This document shows, one piece after another, positions 19,715 through 27,229 of a stretch of DNA of 38,390 nt (the first letter of the stretch is position 1; every line of letters starts with the position of its first letter). This stretch comes from a virus. The position numbers were made by a program, and so were the translations under genes. Location: the IMG/VR virus record IMGVR_UViG_3300049027_000038, positions 1-38,390 of that record. One strand, given 5' to 3'. The notes beneath the pieces were generated by a model. That model saw only the letters and a list, made by a program, of their open reading frames with translations. It was not told the origin of the DNA and ran no database searches.

Positions 19715-21666
19715 TAGCCGAGCCTCGACGCTTGGCGCTGCTGGCGAGAGGCGTCCAGCGCGATCTGCCGGCGCGAGCGCTCATCCATGCGCCCCTGTAC
19801 ATAGATATTCTGAGTGACCCCGCCGCCAGCCATGGCCAGCTGGTGATTCGGCGTGATGCGGCCCGACTGGCGACCCATCATCAGGTAGTCACTGCCACCG
19901 ACCGACAGCAGTTCCGGGCCGCGCTCGTTGACGGGGTAGAGCATGCCCGCGCCGACCGGGCCACCAGACGCTTTACCGCCGCCGAACAGGGCGCTACCCC
20001 ACGAAATCGCAGCATCCAGCCAGCCGCCGCCCTTGCCTTCCTTGCCAAACAGCTTCTCCGCGATCTGCGCCGCAAGGGCATTGGCGACCATGCGATCCAG
20101 CATCTGCTTGAAGGACTTGCCGATGTCGGAGAAACTTCCGTTCATCGCGTCATACAGGCCATCGGAAAGGATGTCCTGCGTGTTGCGGAATGCTTCCTCC
20201 ATGAAGATGCCTAGCTCAGTGGCCTGCGCCTTTAACGTATGGCCAAGCTTCTTCCCGGTAGCTTCGACTTCCGGCAGCAACGCGTCGAGCGCTTCGTCGT
20301 AACGTTCGTTGAAATCCTCCGCTGTAATGCGGCCTGAATCCCTCAGTTCGTTAAGTGCTGATTCAATCTCCGCAAATTGAGCTAGTTGCTTCTCGGTACT
20401 GGTCCTCGAAAGCTCGTCCAAGACCTCGTAGAACTTCTCCATTGGGGAGATGTTGATCTTGCGAGACGTGACGATGATCTCTTCCAACTCGGCGGGAGCG
20501 GCAGGGGCCTGACTACCGCCGCCCGCGCCAACCTTCTGAGTGGCAACCGCCGCCGCTCCCGCCGATTTCTGGATCGCGTCGTACTGCTCTTGTAGGCCCC
20601 GCAGTCGGTCCGTGAGGCGCTTGCGCTGCCCCTCATAGCCGCCTTCAAACACACGAGCCAGCGCTTCCTTGGGCGTCTTTTCCAGGTTCTCCAAAGCCTT
20701 GCGCACGGTGTCGATTTCATCGGACAGGGCTACCGCGTCATCAAAGGCTGGGCCGCCCATGCGGGCAATGCCTTCACCGACCCACCTGGCGAAGCCAGCG
20801 ACTTTCGGGATTGCGGCAGCGGCGGCGCTCGCTACCCCAGCCATCCCTGAGATGATTGCTGCGAAGCCGTCCTTCACTTCCTTGCTATTCAGCAAGTCGG
20901 CGAGATCGTTGATTGCCTCCGTGGCTCCAGTGACGCTGCCGCCCTTGCCTTCAAGCAGGTCGCCAAACGCGTTCTTGAGTCCGGTAAGGGCGCCGCCGAG
21001 TGTGTTGCGGGCTGCCTCGGCGGCGCCGCCATAGGAACGTTCCAATTCGTTCAGGATGACCCGCTGCGCACCGGCCTTGTCGCCAGCTTCAACGAACCGC
21101 TTCACCAATTCCTTCTGTGAGTCCGACAGGATGACGCCAGAGCGGGCCAGCTGCGTCATGCCCTTCTGCGGATCCTCCAGGGCCTTGCCGACGAGCTTGG
21201 CCGCGCTCTCTAGATCCGTGCCGAGGGCGGTCGACAGGTCCAGTGTGGACTTCAAAGCCCGGTCGAAGTTGACGCCCTGTATGGACCGGAAGCGCAGCAG
21301 CAACTGCTCGGCTCCCTGGATGGCCTCGTCATCGAATGTCGTCAGGCGCTGCAGTTCGCTGGCCATGTCAGCCAGCTGTGCTGTAGTCCGGCCAGCAGAA
21401 CCGCCACTGGCCTTTACCGCGTTGTCCAGCAGGGCGAAGGCGCGTTCTGCATCAATCGTGGCGTCGATCACCGCCTTGAAGCTAATACCGACGCCGATGG
21501 TCGCAAGGGCTGTCGCGATGCCCCTGCCGATGCCTGAGAACGCGCCCTTGATCGCATTGGCGCGCTTCTTGGCTTCGCGCTCGGCCTTGTCCATGCCGCC
21601 CGTAAAGCCGCCGATCTTCGCAATGAGATCCATCGTCAACGATCCGAGTGAGCGAGAAGCGGCCAT
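19714..21666 (-). CDS. Tail tape measure protein
   Basis: 650 residues, starting on the gpGT stop (TAATG). N-terminal amphipathic helices (LGSLTMDLIAKIGGFTGGMDKAEREAKKRANAIKG), a Gly-rich hydrophobic segment (IGRGIATALATIGVGIS), long helical stretches and a region with DLSTALGTDLESAAKLVGKALEDPQKGMTQLARSGV typical of tape measures. Position between chaperones and distal tail genes confirms it. The C-terminus has Gly-rich segments and R/Q-rich helix. By the known proportionality of tape length to tail length (about 0.15 nm per residue), the tail would be near 95-100 nm. Confidence 0.9.
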   Translation of the reverse strand: MAASRSLGSLTMDLIAKIGGFTGGMDKAEREAKKRANAIKGAFSGIGRGIATALATIGVGISFKAVIDATIDAERAFALLDNAVKASGGSAGRTTAQLADMASELQRLTTFDDEAIQGAEQLLLRFRSIQGVNFDRALKSTLDLSTALGTDLESAAKLVGKALEDPQKGMTQLARSGVILSDSQKELVKRFVEAGDKAGAQRVILNELERSYGGAAEAARNTLGGALTGLKNAFGDLLEGKGGSVTGATEAINDLADLLNSKEVKDGFAAIISGMAGVASAAAAAIPKVAGFARWVGEGIARMGGPAFDDAVALSDEIDTVRKALENLEKTPKEALARVFEGGYEGQRKRLTDRLRGLQEQYDAIQKSAGAAAVATQKVGAGGGSQAPAAPAELEEIIVTSRKINISPMEKFYEVLDELSRTSTEKQLAQFAEIESALNELRDSGRITAEDFNERYDEALDALLPEVEATGKKLGHTLKAQATELGIFMEEAFRNTQDILSDGLYDAMNGSFSDIGKSFKQMLDRMVANALAAQIAEKLFGKEGKGGGWLDAAISWGSALFGGGKASGGPVGAGMLYPVNERGPELLSVGGSDYLMMGRQSGRITPNHQLAMAGGGVTQNIYVQGRMDERSRRQIALDASRQQRQASRLG

Positions 21667-22372
21667 TACTTGTCCTTCTTGACCTTGCTAGTCAGCAGTG
21701 CCATGACTTGCTCAGGAGTCGCCACGGGTTCTTCCTCGCGAGGCCACGCCATGAACGTGCGCATCTCGACCGTGGGCGCGAGGCCCTGCCTGAGCTTGGT
21801 GAGCGCGTCGATCAGAACGACCCCTAACCGGGCTACCGCGGCGTCATTGCGCAGGATCGGATTCAGGGGGCCGTACTTGGCGCGGTACTGGAGCCAGATG
21901 CTCCAGTCGTCGGCCGTGATGGTTTCCTGGAGTTCGCGGAACGGCGCGCCGAGGGCGAGCGAGAGTTCGCACCACGCTTCATCCTCGGCGGTGATTTTTT
22001 TCCGCTACCCTCGTTCAGGAGGTTGATCTCGGTGATCAGCCCCGCGAACATGGTCAGATCCAAGCCGAATGCGTCATCCTCGATCTCGAAGAGGCGCGAT
22101 CCCTTCTCGGTGTAGACGCACCGATGAATGACCATGTAGGTCACGTCCTGCCCGCGAGACTGCGCCGATGCAACGGCAATCTGGTCTGCCGCAGTGAGCT
22201 TGCGTAGGTACACCGGAATGATGTCCTCGCGGTACTCCTCGGAACGCTCCTCGATAGCCGGATCAGCCCACTCCTCTTTGGGAAGCAGCGGCCGGTAACG
22301 CACCTTGATCTCGCGTTTCACCAGCGGATTGCCGGTCACAAGGCCTGCGGCCTTGAGCTGTGCCAGGTCCAT
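21666..22372 (-). CDS. gpGT-like tail assembly chaperone, -1 frameshift product
   Basis: A join: frame 0 from 22372 down to the A7 run at 22001-21995, then re-reading its last A in the -1 frame to the TAA at 21668-21666. The result is 235 residues. The N-terminal 126 residues are shared with gpG. After the shift the chain reads KK-ITAEDEAWCELSLALGAPFRE and then WSIWLQYRAKYGPLNPI, a clean protein-like sequence resembling the lambda T domain, which recruits the tube protein and tape measure. It ends on the tape measure ATG. The frameshift itself is inferred from the slippery sequence and from this open continuation. Confidence 0.85.
21863..22372 (-). CDS. gpG-like tail assembly chaperone (non-shifted product)
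   Basis: 169 residues if no frameshift occurs. Starts MDLAQLKAAGLVTGNPLVKREIKVRYRPL; the part up to about residue 124 is an ordered helix/strand protein. The tail after KK is Arg/Ser/Pro-rich (SPPRMKRGANSRSPS), unlike its neighbours. In lambda-like phages the shorter gpG is made in excess over gpGT, both acting as chaperones for the tape measure and tube. Located between tube and tape measure genes, as expected. Confidence 0.8.
   Translation of the reverse strand: MDLAQLKAAGLVTGNPLVKREIKVRYRPLLPKEEWADPAIEERSEEYREDIIPVYLRKLTAADQIAVASAQSRGQDVTYMVIHRCVYTEKGSRLFEIEDDAFGLDLTMFAGLITEINLLNEGSGKKSPPRMKRGANSRSPSARRSANSRKPSRPTTGASGSSTAPSTAP
21995..22001 (-). promoter_or_regulatory. A-AAA-AAA slippery heptamer for -1 frameshift
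   Basis: Seven consecutive A on the minus strand (T7 on the plus), read in frame 0 as GGA-AAA-AAA. Slipping back one base places both AAA codons on AAA again, the most shift-prone heptamer in bacteria. It sits just before the point where frame 0 becomes low-complexity and the -1 frame opens into a T-like domain. I did not identify a firm stimulatory hairpin or pseudoknot downstream. Confidence 0.85.
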
Positions 22373-22375
22373 GCG

Positions 22376-22843
22376 TTACGCCTTCACGGTCAGCACCGGG
22401 AAGTCCGACACCTGCAGCGCGAGGTTGTTGGCGACCTTCTGACCCACCGCGAGCGTCCAAGGATAGTCGCTCACGTAGCCCTCGAACGTGATGAACGTAC
22501 GCGTGGTCGGCAGGTCGAATTCCTCGTTGGAATCGATGGTCGGCAACGACGTGCCGTCCGACAGACCAAGCGCCCAGTTCAGCGTAGTGCCGGCGCGGTA
22601 CAGCTCGTGCAGCCGCACATGGGAGGTGTTGGTCGGATCGAACAGGATGCCAAACGTCGCAGCACCAGGCGTCAGCAGTCCGGCCTCGAATCGACGCGCC
22701 TCATCGCTGATGCAGGTCGTGTCCAACTGATCCCGCTGCGCGGTCAGCCCGTCCAGCGTGGTGACGCAGCCGACTTCGACAACCGAACCCGAACCTTCCG
22801 GGTCAATAAAATAGAGGTTTGACCCCTGTACATTCAAGCTCAT
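22376..22843 (-). CDS. Major tail tube protein
   Basis: 155 residues. ATG at 22843 has GGGAG about seven bases upstream. The sequence is beta-rich (SLNVQGSNLYFIDPEGSGSVVEVGCVTTLDGLTAQRDQLDTTCIS, later FDPTNTSHVRLHELYRAG and EFDLPTTRTFITFEGYVSDY), matching phage tail tube proteins that stack as hexamer rings. It lies directly before gpG, the standard order. Its leader carries its own terminator and hairpins (22867-22954), so it may be controlled separately from the head genes. Confidence 0.85.
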   Translation of the reverse strand: MSLNVQGSNLYFIDPEGSGSVVEVGCVTTLDGLTAQRDQLDTTCISDEARRFEAGLLTPGAATFGILFDPTNTSHVRLHELYRAGTTLNWALGLSDGTSLPTIDSNEEFDLPTTRTFITFEGYVSDYPWTLAVGQKVANNLALQVSDFPVLTVKA

Positions 22844-22866
22844 AGCAATCTCCCATCTGTGGGTTT

Positions 22867-22884
22867 GGCTGCCTCACGGCAGCC
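22867..22884 (-). promoter_or_regulatory. GUGA-tetraloop hairpin in tail tube leader
   Basis: On the minus-strand RNA a perfect 7-bp stem GGCUGCC/GGCAGCC closes a GUGA (GNRA) loop. The 3' end of the hairpin lies 23 bases before the tail tube ATG, just ahead of its ribosome-binding site. A closely similar hairpin sits 25 bases before the capsid gene. Confidence 0.8.
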
Positions 22885-22900
22885 GCGGTAAAGCACTCGG

Positions 22901-22928
22901 AAATAAAAAAGGCCGCATCGCTGCGGCC
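22901..22928 (-). terminator. Rho-independent terminator before the tail tube gene
   Basis: On the minus strand a perfect 7-bp stem GGCCGCA/TGCGGCC closes a GCGA loop and is followed by TTTTTTATTT. It follows the DUF3168 gene stop (22963) and precedes the tail tube start. It should reduce read-through from the head module into the tail genes unless an antiterminator acts. Confidence 0.85.
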
Positions 22929-22940
22929 TCGCCTTTCGGT

Positions 22941-22954
22941 CTATCTCCCGACAG
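22941..22954 (-). promoter_or_regulatory. GGGA-tetraloop hairpin after the DUF3168 gene
   Basis: On the minus strand CUGUC-GGGA-GAUAG forms a 5-bp stem (one G-U pair) with a GNRA loop. It lies nine bases downstream of the DUF3168 stop and 12 bases before the terminator stem. The stem core CUGUC...GA(C/U)AG recurs in the capsid leader. Confidence 0.55.
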
Positions 22955-22962
22955 TCCCAGGG

Positions 22963-23340
22963 CTATCGATCGGTCCAGAATTCCACGGTCAACGAGGCCC
23001 GGTACAGCCCAGTCGGCTGATCCTTTTCCTCGCCGTTATAGGCCACTACGTAGCCGAAGGGCTCGAAGGCATCGCGCAGCGCCATCAGCACTGCGCGGGC
23101 CGCGGTGACGGTTGGCGCGTAGGCGTCCACCTGAATGCCGGCCTGATCAGTGTCAGGCAGGTCGCCGAGGTAGTTCTCAGGTTGGCCGTAGACCAGTTGC
23201 CATACGGCATAGGGCAGCGCATACAGCGGCTGCCCGGGCTGAGGAGCCGAGGCGAACGGCCAGAACCTGACTGGACTTGTCCCGATCAGCGCCTTTACGG
23301 CGATGGACGCGGACGCATAGGTAAAGATCGGCGGAATCAT
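22963..23340 (-). CDS. DUF3168 tail completion protein
   Basis: 125 residues. Fits the DUF3168 family of tail terminator/completion proteins (gpU-like): MIPPIFTYASASIAVKALIG, PLYALPYAVWQLVYGQPENYLGDLPDTDQAGIQVDAYAPT, then ARAVLMALRDAFEPFGYV. It overlaps the gp10-like gene by four bases and is followed by the leader of the tube gene. Confidence 0.85.
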   Translation of the reverse strand: MIPPIFTYASASIAVKALIGTSPVRFWPFASAPQPGQPLYALPYAVWQLVYGQPENYLGDLPDTDQAGIQVDAYAPTVTAARAVLMALRDAFEPFGYVVAYNGEEKDQPTGLYRASLTVEFWTDR

Positions 23341-23807
23341 TTGATGCCCAGCTTGGTCAGCTCTTTGCCGGCTTCCGCATCCATCGCCGCGACCACCTGC
23401 GCCAGCGCTTGCTCGCCCTGTTGTGCCGCTGGCCGCAGGAACGGCTGCGCCTTGGTGCCGGAGGTGCCCATCTCGACGTGCCTCCAGTGCGTCGTATTGC
23501 CGCCCGGCAGGTTGCCGGCATCAGCCTTCATCCTCGCCCCGCCCATGACGCCAACCCGCATCGTCGGGCCGCCATAGGACTTCTCGCGCCTGCGGCTGGC
23601 CGCCTGTACGGCGATGTTCTTGGCGATGTTCTCCCTGGTCTGCGGGTCGTCAATCGACTGCGCATTCCTACGGGCCGCACCGCGGATCACGTTGGCGCCT
23701 TTTCGCAAAGCCCGGCGCATGGCGCGGTTCCCGATGGCATCAGGAAGCTTGCGCATCTTGGCGAGGATGGGATCCAGGCCCGTAAGCTTCACCTCGAAGT
23801 CAGCCAT
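23337..23807 (-). CDS. HK97 gp10-like tail component
   Basis: 156 residues from ATG 23807 (MADFEVKLTGLDPILAKMRKLPDAI). The frame open to 23966 lies inside the glycosyltransferase gene and is rejected. Family pattern of HK97 gp10: LRKGANVIRGAARRNA and HWRHVEMGTSGTKAQPFLRPA. It probably acts at the head-tail joining ring. The gene starts eight bases inside the preceding glycosyltransferase gene, showing that the inserted cassette is translationally continuous with the structural genes. Confidence 0.85.
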   Translation of the reverse strand: MADFEVKLTGLDPILAKMRKLPDAIGNRAMRRALRKGANVIRGAARRNAQSIDDPQTRENIAKNIAVQAASRRREKSYGGPTMRVGVMGGARMKADAGNLPGGNTTHWRHVEMGTSGTKAQPFLRPAAQQGEQALAQVVAAMDAEAGKELTKLGIK

Positions 23808-24483
23808 GGGGCGCCGCCGCCGGCTGCATCCCGCACATCTCCCGGAACTCCCGGAACCAATCCAGTGACCGGCGGGCGTTCTGGTAATGGGCAAAGGCCG
23901 GGATTCCTGCAGTCCAGTGCAGGAGGCCAGCTGCGGAATCATCCTGCCCCTCATCCACCAGAACATTCCAGTTCGCGGGAAGCTCGCCTATATCCTCGTT
24001 CGGCAGAAACCGGAATTGCAGCACTTCCAGCTTCTCGGCCGTGCTGAGGTAGTCAGCATCGATGCCACGCCATGCCGGATGCGCGCAATTGAACAGCATC
24101 AGAGATGCCCAGTTCTTGCGCTCGTAATTGGTCTGCTCGCACTCCATCGCTGTGCCGATGTATTTGCGCTCGTGCTCGCTGCGGTAGACCGGATGCTTCA
24201 CCACCTGAACCGCGTAGGCGTCGTCATGCAGGGCGTTAAGTCGCGCCACGTCTCCCAACATCAGCATGTCGGAAGCGTCCGCGAAGATCGCCCATCCCTT
24301 GTAGTCGCACAGGCTCGGAACCAGGAACCGCGACAGCGTGAAGGCGTTGGAGCCTACAGGCAGTCCGCACGATGTCAGCGGAACGATGCTGGCCGGCTGA
24401 GAGGCGCGCTTGATGACCGAATGCGCGAATACGTGGAAGCCGTGCGACTCCCGAGCGTCGTAGCCACAGAACAGCCGGATCAC
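23800..24483 (-). CDS. GT-A/GT8-like glycosyltransferase
   Basis: 227 residues. Begins with MIRLFCGYDARESHGFHVFAHSVI and contains FADASDMLML, in which D69-A-S-D72 stands where the metal-binding DXD of GT-A enzymes would be. A further segment has KYIGTAMECEQTNYERKNWASLMLFNCAHPAW, a pattern of GT8-like and related phage transferases. Such enzymes move a sugar from a nucleotide donor to a protein, DNA or glycan. The acceptor here is unknown. It is the last gene of the inserted cassette and overlaps the gp10-like gene. Confidence 0.75.
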   Translation of the reverse strand: MIRLFCGYDARESHGFHVFAHSVIKRASQPASIVPLTSCGLPVGSNAFTLSRFLVPSLCDYKGWAIFADASDMLMLGDVARLNALHDDAYAVQVVKHPVYRSEHERKYIGTAMECEQTNYERKNWASLMLFNCAHPAWRGIDADYLSTAEKLEVLQFRFLPNEDIGELPANWNVLVDEGQDDSAAGLLHWTAGIPAFAHYQNARRSLDWFREFREMCGMQPAAAPHG

Positions 24484-25043
24484 GCCTTCACTGCCTCAAG
24501 CCGCATGTCGCGGTGATCCCGTCCCGCCGGATGGAACTGCGTCGGAAGGTGCTTGACCTTGGCAAATCCATTGGCCAGCAGGATCGACTCCAGTTCTTCC
24601 GGCGAATACCCCCATGGGTGGCACATGTACTTGTCGCCCGTCCGGGGATCGCCATAAATTCCCCACCGGGCTAGCTGGTCTGGATCCTTGCCGCCGCGCT
24701 TCCGGCCGCTGAGATAGTTCTCGCAACACTTCACGAGGTTGGGCAGTTCCAGAATCAGCCGTCCGACTGGCTTCAAGAGCCGCCGCCATTCAGCGAGTAC
24801 CGCTTCGATCTCCCAGCGATAGAAGTGCTCGAACAGGTGAATAGCCGTCAGATCCTTGGCGCACTCATCCGGCAATGGAATCGCCTTCGCATCGCACAGG
24901 ATTTCCGGGTCCCGGGGGGCGCTCGGATTTCGGGCAACATCACAATTGACGTAGCCATCCCACACTCGGGCACCGCAACCTACATTGAGGCGCACACCGT
25001 CAGTAGGAATTTCCACGCCTCGCTTGCCTCGCTCGGTTGCCAT
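24480..25043 (-). CDS. Class I SAM-dependent methyltransferase
   Basis: 187 residues. Motif I is LNVGCG (19-24), followed by an acidic residue at D35 (YVNCD) and AIHLFEHF (about 68-74), RLLKPVGRLILELPNLVKC and YSPEELESILLANGFAKV. This matches small Rossmann-fold methyltransferases acting on sugars or small molecules. The start at 25043 overlaps the upstream glycosyltransferase-like gene by 64 bases; an alternative GTG at 25016 would shorten this. It probably modifies a glycan made by its neighbours. Confidence 0.8.
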   Translation of the reverse strand: MATERGKRGVEIPTDGVRLNVGCGARVWDGYVNCDVARNPSAPRDPEILCDAKAIPLPDECAKDLTAIHLFEHFYRWEIEAVLAEWRRLLKPVGRLILELPNLVKCCENYLSGRKRGGKDPDQLARWGIYGDPRTGDKYMCHPWGYSPEELESILLANGFAKVKHLPTQFHPAGRDHRDMRLEAVKA

Positions 25044-25726
25044 TGCCAGTACGCCAGTCGTTGCAGAAATCCGCGGCGCTCATCCGGTGAAGGATCAGCG
25101 GGCGCCATCAAGTCGTTGCCGTAAAGCGTTGCCGCCGCCCCGCCCTCGCAGACCACCGGAATTCCAGCGATGCAGGCATCTACCGCGACATTGGAATGTC
25201 GGCAGACGACTAGAGAGGCGCCGCGCAATGTGTCCTCAATCGGGCCGTCTACCGTTCGGCAGTCCAGTGATTCACCGGGCTTCTTCGGCCGGAACACCGG
25301 CTCGCGCTCGGGGTAGGCTGCGCGCACGCGGCGCAATGCCTTCTGCTCCCACGACAAGCCAGCAAAGCCCAGTTGGCGCCGGGACTTTCTGCCCATGCCG
25401 ACGATCACTACCGGGCCGGCAGGATCCGCATCATTGCGAAGCTCGCCGTTCCATCGGTCGCCGGGAACATCCATCAATCTCACCGGATGATCGGCGTTGA
25501 CCGTGAACCGACAGTGCGTGTCGCGATTCCAGTAGGCCAGATCCCATGCGATCCATGTACCGCCCGCCCTGAGGTGCGCATCCAGTCTCGGCCGCCTGCC
25601 CATGTGGCCAGCGCCCCAGGTCATCAACAGTCCGGAGATTCCGGAAGGTTCGGCCTCGCGCATAGCCAAGAGCATCCGCGTTCCACGCTGGGAAACATCC
25701 GGACCCAGCAGGTACTCACAGGCCAT
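24980..25726 (-). CDS. Glycosyltransferase-like protein A
   Basis: 248 residues from ATG 25726, which overlaps the upstream stop; an upstream start at 25780 is possible. Segments GGTWIAWDLAYWNRDTHCRF, ASLVVCRHSNVAVDACIAGIPVV and GFLQRLAYWQWQPSEASEAW suggest a GT-B-like or capsule-transferase-like fold. In such folds the C-terminal Rossmann half binds the nucleotide sugar (helix after SNVAVDACIAGIP). The end of the protein resembles that of the gene at 26537-27229, so the two are likely paralogues. No catalytic residue can be named with confidence. Confidence 0.6.
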   Translation of the reverse strand: MACEYLLGPDVSQRGTRMLLAMREAEPSGISGLLMTWGAGHMGRRPRLDAHLRAGGTWIAWDLAYWNRDTHCRFTVNADHPVRLMDVPGDRWNGELRNDADPAGPVVIVGMGRKSRRQLGFAGLSWEQKALRRVRAAYPEREPVFRPKKPGESLDCRTVDGPIEDTLRGASLVVCRHSNVAVDACIAGIPVVCEGGAAATLYGNDLMAPADPSPDERRGFLQRLAYWQWQPSEASEAWKFLLTVCASM

Positions 25727-26552
25727 CGATGAACTGCTGCAAATCCTTAGCGGCCTGGTCGACCGAATACGCGCTGGCAAGGAACCGATCCGATACCACT
25801 TCGCGTGCCGATTGGTCCGTCAGCCGGTCGAAAGCCTCGGCCAGCTCCGACAGGTCATCCGCCCACAGCTCCACGCCGCAGCGAGTCTCCCGATATCCAC
25901 ACTCGCGGTTCCCGATGAACGGGGTTCCGCTGCCGTGGGCATTGGCGAGCTTCACGTTGGACTTCCAATGCCGCGAGACGTAGCCGCCGCTGTCGCGCAT
26001 GCCGAGCACAATGTCCGCCTCTGCCAGGTGATCCGGGTTTACCACGAATCGCCAACCCCGGCGCTCGCACAGCGACTCAATGCCGGCGCGCAGACTGCCG
26101 AGATATTGGGCCGCACCCTCATAGGCCACCGCCTGCGCGTGCTTGCGCACCGGATTGACCTTGATTCCCGGTCGGTGGTGGTGCGGCAGGACCATCCCAG
26201 GCAGGCCGCGATCACAGTCCGCGCGCATCTGTGCCGTGGGCCAGATGATCGCCGTTGGGTTCAGGCGGGCGATCTCCGCCCTCACCCATGCAACCGCCTG
26301 CTCCCTGCTCCATTCGTAGGCCGACGGCTGCGGGTAGGCGTCCACCACATCCCATACCCAGAGACGGCCTTTCAGGCTTCGCAGCAGCACGTCAGGGACG
26401 CGCTTCACCACGACGGCCATGTCGGCGCGGCTCATATCCACGGCCGACGCCATGGGGATTGCCGTGGCTCCCATGGCAGACGCGAGTTGCGCCCCGCGAA
26501 CCTGCCAGCTGCCAGAGGTCCCCTTTCCGGTAAAGATCACCCGAGCAGCCAA
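25716..26552 (-). CDS. GT-B-type glycosyltransferase-like protein
   Basis: 278 residues. Start MAARVIFTGKGTSGSWQVRGAQLASAMGATAIP resembles the GT-B N-terminal Rossmann half. The C-terminal half has WRFVVNPDHLAEADIVLGMRDSGGYVSRHWKSNVKLANAHGSGTPFIGNRECGY, with a KLANAHGSGTPFI segment like the donor-binding helix of GT-B enzymes. It overlaps both neighbours. The acceptor and donor sugars are unknown. Confidence 0.65.
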   Translation of the reverse strand: MAARVIFTGKGTSGSWQVRGAQLASAMGATAIPMASAVDMSRADMAVVVKRVPDVLLRSLKGRLWVWDVVDAYPQPSAYEWSREQAVAWVRAEIARLNPTAIIWPTAQMRADCDRGLPGMVLPHHHRPGIKVNPVRKHAQAVAYEGAAQYLGSLRAGIESLCERRGWRFVVNPDHLAEADIVLGMRDSGGYVSRHWKSNVKLANAHGSGTPFIGNRECGYRETRCGVELWADDLSELAEAFDRLTDQSAREVVSDRFLASAYSVDQAAKDLQQFIDGL

Positions 26553-27229
26553 TGGAACGCCTCGCCAGATTCGATTTCAGCCATGCGCCATTGCGCCCAG
26601 GCCAGCCGCTGGAACATTCCCAGCCGGCCGGCGTCCGTGTTGTCCTGTTCACCAATCCATCCCGGCATGTGCGACTCAACCGGAATGCCCATCATCAGCG
26701 CCTTGACCGCAGCGCCACTGCCCCAGGTCACAACCTTTCCAGCCTCTGCCAGGTCCTGCTCAAGCGGAACGCATGGCCCGGTTCCGGGATGAGACCTGAT
26801 GCGGTCACATTTCGGCCGCCAGCTGCGAGGCTGGGCAGTAGGTGGCGATCCAATGCCCCGCTGGACTAGCCCCACCGTCTCGCCTTCCGTCCGCCATGGA
26901 GCCAGCTCCACGCCCAACGCGTTGTAGCGGTCAGGCGCGCCGACAGGAAACATCCCGGCGGTGTTATGGCGGTTCCTGGCCAGATGCAGCCAGCGGCCTC
27001 CCATGAAGCCGTTGCCCCATGTGGCGTTCTCGGCAACGATCACCGGTCGGCCGTCGCGCTCGTATTCCCGGGCCACCGAATCAGCCGTGCCAATCCTGTT
27101 CCACGTCACCAGCAGATCAGCCTGCCCCATTCCCTCCGCCACCTCGTACCCGACTTCCCGCAGGCCGTGCGTGAAGGCGGCCCAGCGCTCAGGCGGCGCG
27201 AGTCGTCGCAGGTTCAGGTAGCACTTCAT
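26537..27229 (-). CDS. Glycosyltransferase-like protein B (paralogue of A)
   Basis: 230 residues. MKCYLNLRRLAPPERWAAFTHGLREVGYEVAEG, then DLLVTWNRIGTADSVAREYERDGRPVIVAENATWGNGF, and later VVTWGSGAAVKALMMGIPVESHMPGW and FQRLAWAQWRMAEIESGEAF. The C-terminal blocks line up with those of the gene at 24980-25726. The fold looks like a capsular-polysaccharide or GT-B-like transferase. It overlaps the next gene upstream by 41 bases. Confidence 0.6.
   Translation of the reverse strand: MKCYLNLRRLAPPERWAAFTHGLREVGYEVAEGMGQADLLVTWNRIGTADSVAREYERDGRPVIVAENATWGNGFMGGRWLHLARNRHNTAGMFPVGAPDRYNALGVELAPWRTEGETVGLVQRGIGSPPTAQPRSWRPKCDRIRSHPGTGPCVPLEQDLAEAGKVVTWGSGAAVKALMMGIPVESHMPGWIGEQDNTDAGRLGMFQRLAWAQWRMAEIESGEAFHWLLG

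Noticed and set aside
21863-21994. Arg/Ser/Pro-rich tail of gpG as a separate functional domain
   Set aside because: The -1 frame over the same bases is the conserved T domain; the frame-0 tail is best read as a by-product.
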